64,000 nt of DNA. Source: Huiozyma naganishii CBS 8797 (Eukaryota > Ascomycota > Saccharomycetes > Saccharomycetales > Saccharomycetaceae). The position numbers were made by a program, and so were the translations under genes. Of this stretch, positions 62,605 through 64,000 are shown piece by piece (the first letter of the stretch is position 1; each line of letters begins with the position of its first letter). Location of the stretch: assembly GCF_000348985.1 (NCBI RefSeq), contig NC_035928.1, forward strand, positions 434,001 to 498,000, in the 5' to 3' direction. Below the pieces are notes generated by a model that did no database searches, was not told where the DNA came from, and was given only the letters and a program-made list of their open reading frames with translations.

Positions 62605-64000
62605 ATGACTTATTCAACTTACGAAATCAACACCCCTTCTCCATACCTTGTTCTATCCAAGAATGACAAGATTCCAGTTGTTTTGACCGTTGGTGAGTCT
62701 AATTCGAACGATAAAACTGGAATCGAAACCGATGTTAAGATTTTAACCGCACACAAGTGTCAGACTGAAACTTTAATAACCAAGCTGGGCAGTGACACGA
62801 CTGACGATTTTTTTGTGCCAAAGGGTTTTATGGAGAGTAAACTTTCCACCATCAATGAAATTGACGCGTTGAAGACTGGTACCTTAACAAAGGATTCCAT
62901 TGACTTACTGAACAAAAAAGTACACTCTCTAGCATCTAGCTCTGTCCCAATTATTATTTCTGCTGATGAATTGGACAACGAAACTTTCCTTCTTGCGTTC
63001 AAACAGATCACCCCTGCCTCGACATTGATTGTATGTAGCAGTTCCAAGGCAAAGCAATTACTCAACATTCAGAAAGATATGAAAACCGAGGAAGATGCTT
63101 TTGAGATTGCCAATCAGCTGGCGAATGAGACCTCCGCGCCAAATGTCTTGATGACAGATTGCTTGGAGAATGATAAGGGCTCTATTGATGTATTTTACTG
63201 CGTTGCCGATCAGAAATTCGTTGTGTCTAACGGTCAAACCTTCGCTGCTGGTGTAGATTCTATGATCTCTGCAGCTGTTGCAGCAAACCTTGCCAACGGA
63301 TTCACAATGAACGAGTCAGTTTACGGTGCGATTGAATACACACAGAGTGCTATTGCCACTACTGTCACTACATCCGATGACAAGATTCCAAATTACATGT
63401 ACGCTATTGAAATCCCAATGAAAAAGATGGTCCAAGACGAGTGTTTCACTGCCCATGAATTGGTCTCTGTACCTCAGCCATTGAAGTCTGGCCCAATCTG
63501 CGAGAATTTCTTCGATTATCTGATCAAGCATCCACTGGTTAAGCCATACTGGGACACGTACGTGAACCACGAGTTTGTCAACCAAATTGCCAACGGTACA
63601 CTACCTCTGAAAAAATTCCAATTCTATGTGGAACAAGACTACTCATACCTGGTTGACTACGGTAGAGTACACTGTGTTGCTGGGTCAAAGGCTCCAGATT
63701 TAGAGGATATGGAACAGGAGCTAGTGATCGTGGGTAGAATTAGGGTTGAGATGGGACAACGACGAAAAGAGATTGAAGGAGGAGTTCGGTGTCAAAGACG
63801 ACGCGTACTTCAAAACCATCAAGAGAGGACCAGCCTTAAACAACTACTCCCGTTATTTCAACGACGTTGCCAAGAGAGGTAACTGGCAGGAATTGGTTGC
63901 GGCTTTGACACCTTGTATGATGGGGTACGGTGTCGCTGCTATGAAGCACAAGGGCAAAGTAACGGCAGCGAAGGGAAGTATGTACGATGAGTGGATCGAC
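62605..64000 (+). pseudogene. THI20-family gene, copy 3, with a +1 frameshift; cut by window edge
   Basis: The protein starts TYSTYEINTPSPYLVLSKND, very like Thi20, and is the closest of the three copies to S. cerevisiae. The ThiD-like half keeps TGIETDVKILTAHKCQ but has GESNSNDK in place of GTDPSGG. It lacks the VDPV segment, and AAGVDS stands where GTGC should be. The TenA half starts near residue 295 and contains NHEFVNQ and VEQDYSYLVDYGRVHC. After EMGQ near 63759 one extra base shifts the frame: the first frame runs on to a stop at 63882 with unrelated sequence. The family sequence (KRLKEEFGVKD, then GNWQELVAALTPCMMGYG) continues in the next frame and is open to the window end. Either a recent pseudogene, a sequencing error, or recoding. 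Confidence 0.75.

Overview
This window is nuclear DNA of a budding yeast (Saccharomycetaceae). Genes are compact and intronless, and their order follows two Saccharomyces cerevisiae neighbourhoods. The left part (TMT1, BMH1, PDA1, DMC1, ISC10, SLO1) matches S. cerevisiae chromosome V right arm. From EMP70 to MIM2 the order matches chromosome XII YLR083C to YLR099W-A almost gene for gene. ARO1 follows, although in S. cerevisiae it lies on the duplicated sister segment of chromosome IV. Genes unique to that sister segment are missing here. This is what a post-whole-genome-duplication species with its own pattern of ohnolog loss should look like. The rather GC-rich coding sequence of several genes would fit a Kazachstania-like (for example K. 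naganishii-like) or Nakaseomyces-like yeast, but the species is not proven.

Layout: 1-636 is the 5' part of TMT1 on the minus strand, cut by the window edge. 1980-5348 holds BMH1, PDA1 and DMC1 in tandem on plus. 5502-6708 holds ISC10 and SLO1 on minus. 7326-14895 holds EMP70, RAX2 and ARP6 on minus, and SMC4 is divergent from ARP6. 19579-30833 holds the giant CSF1 and ALT1 on minus; GAA1, expected between them, is absent. 32752-38322 holds XDJ1, GEP5 and SUL2 on plus. 38632-42932 holds NYV1, GIS3 and IOC2 on minus, followed by divergent KIN2. 47064-51666 holds HRT3, CHA4 and ICT1 on minus. 52210-57455 holds MIM2 and the pentafunctional ARO1 on plus.

The accessory part is the right end, 57868-64000. 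Three tandem genes of the THI20/THI21/THI22 family lie here, each an N-terminal ThiD-like domain joined to a C-terminal TenA thiaminase-II domain. In all three the ThiD-like half has lost the motifs needed for HMP-phosphate kinase, while the TenA half keeps its active-site positions. Copies 2 and 3 also each carry a single-base frameshift. This is the most unusual content of the window.

Regulatory sequence can be read at several genes: two perfect pleiotropic drug response elements before ICT1, a Cbf1 plus Met31/32 pair before SUL2 that lies inside the end of GEP5, a Gcn4 site before ARO1, a palindromic Ndt80-type element before ISC10, and Reb1/Cbf1-type sites before BMH1. No tRNA, rRNA, transposon, LTR, CRISPR or convincing centromere was seen.
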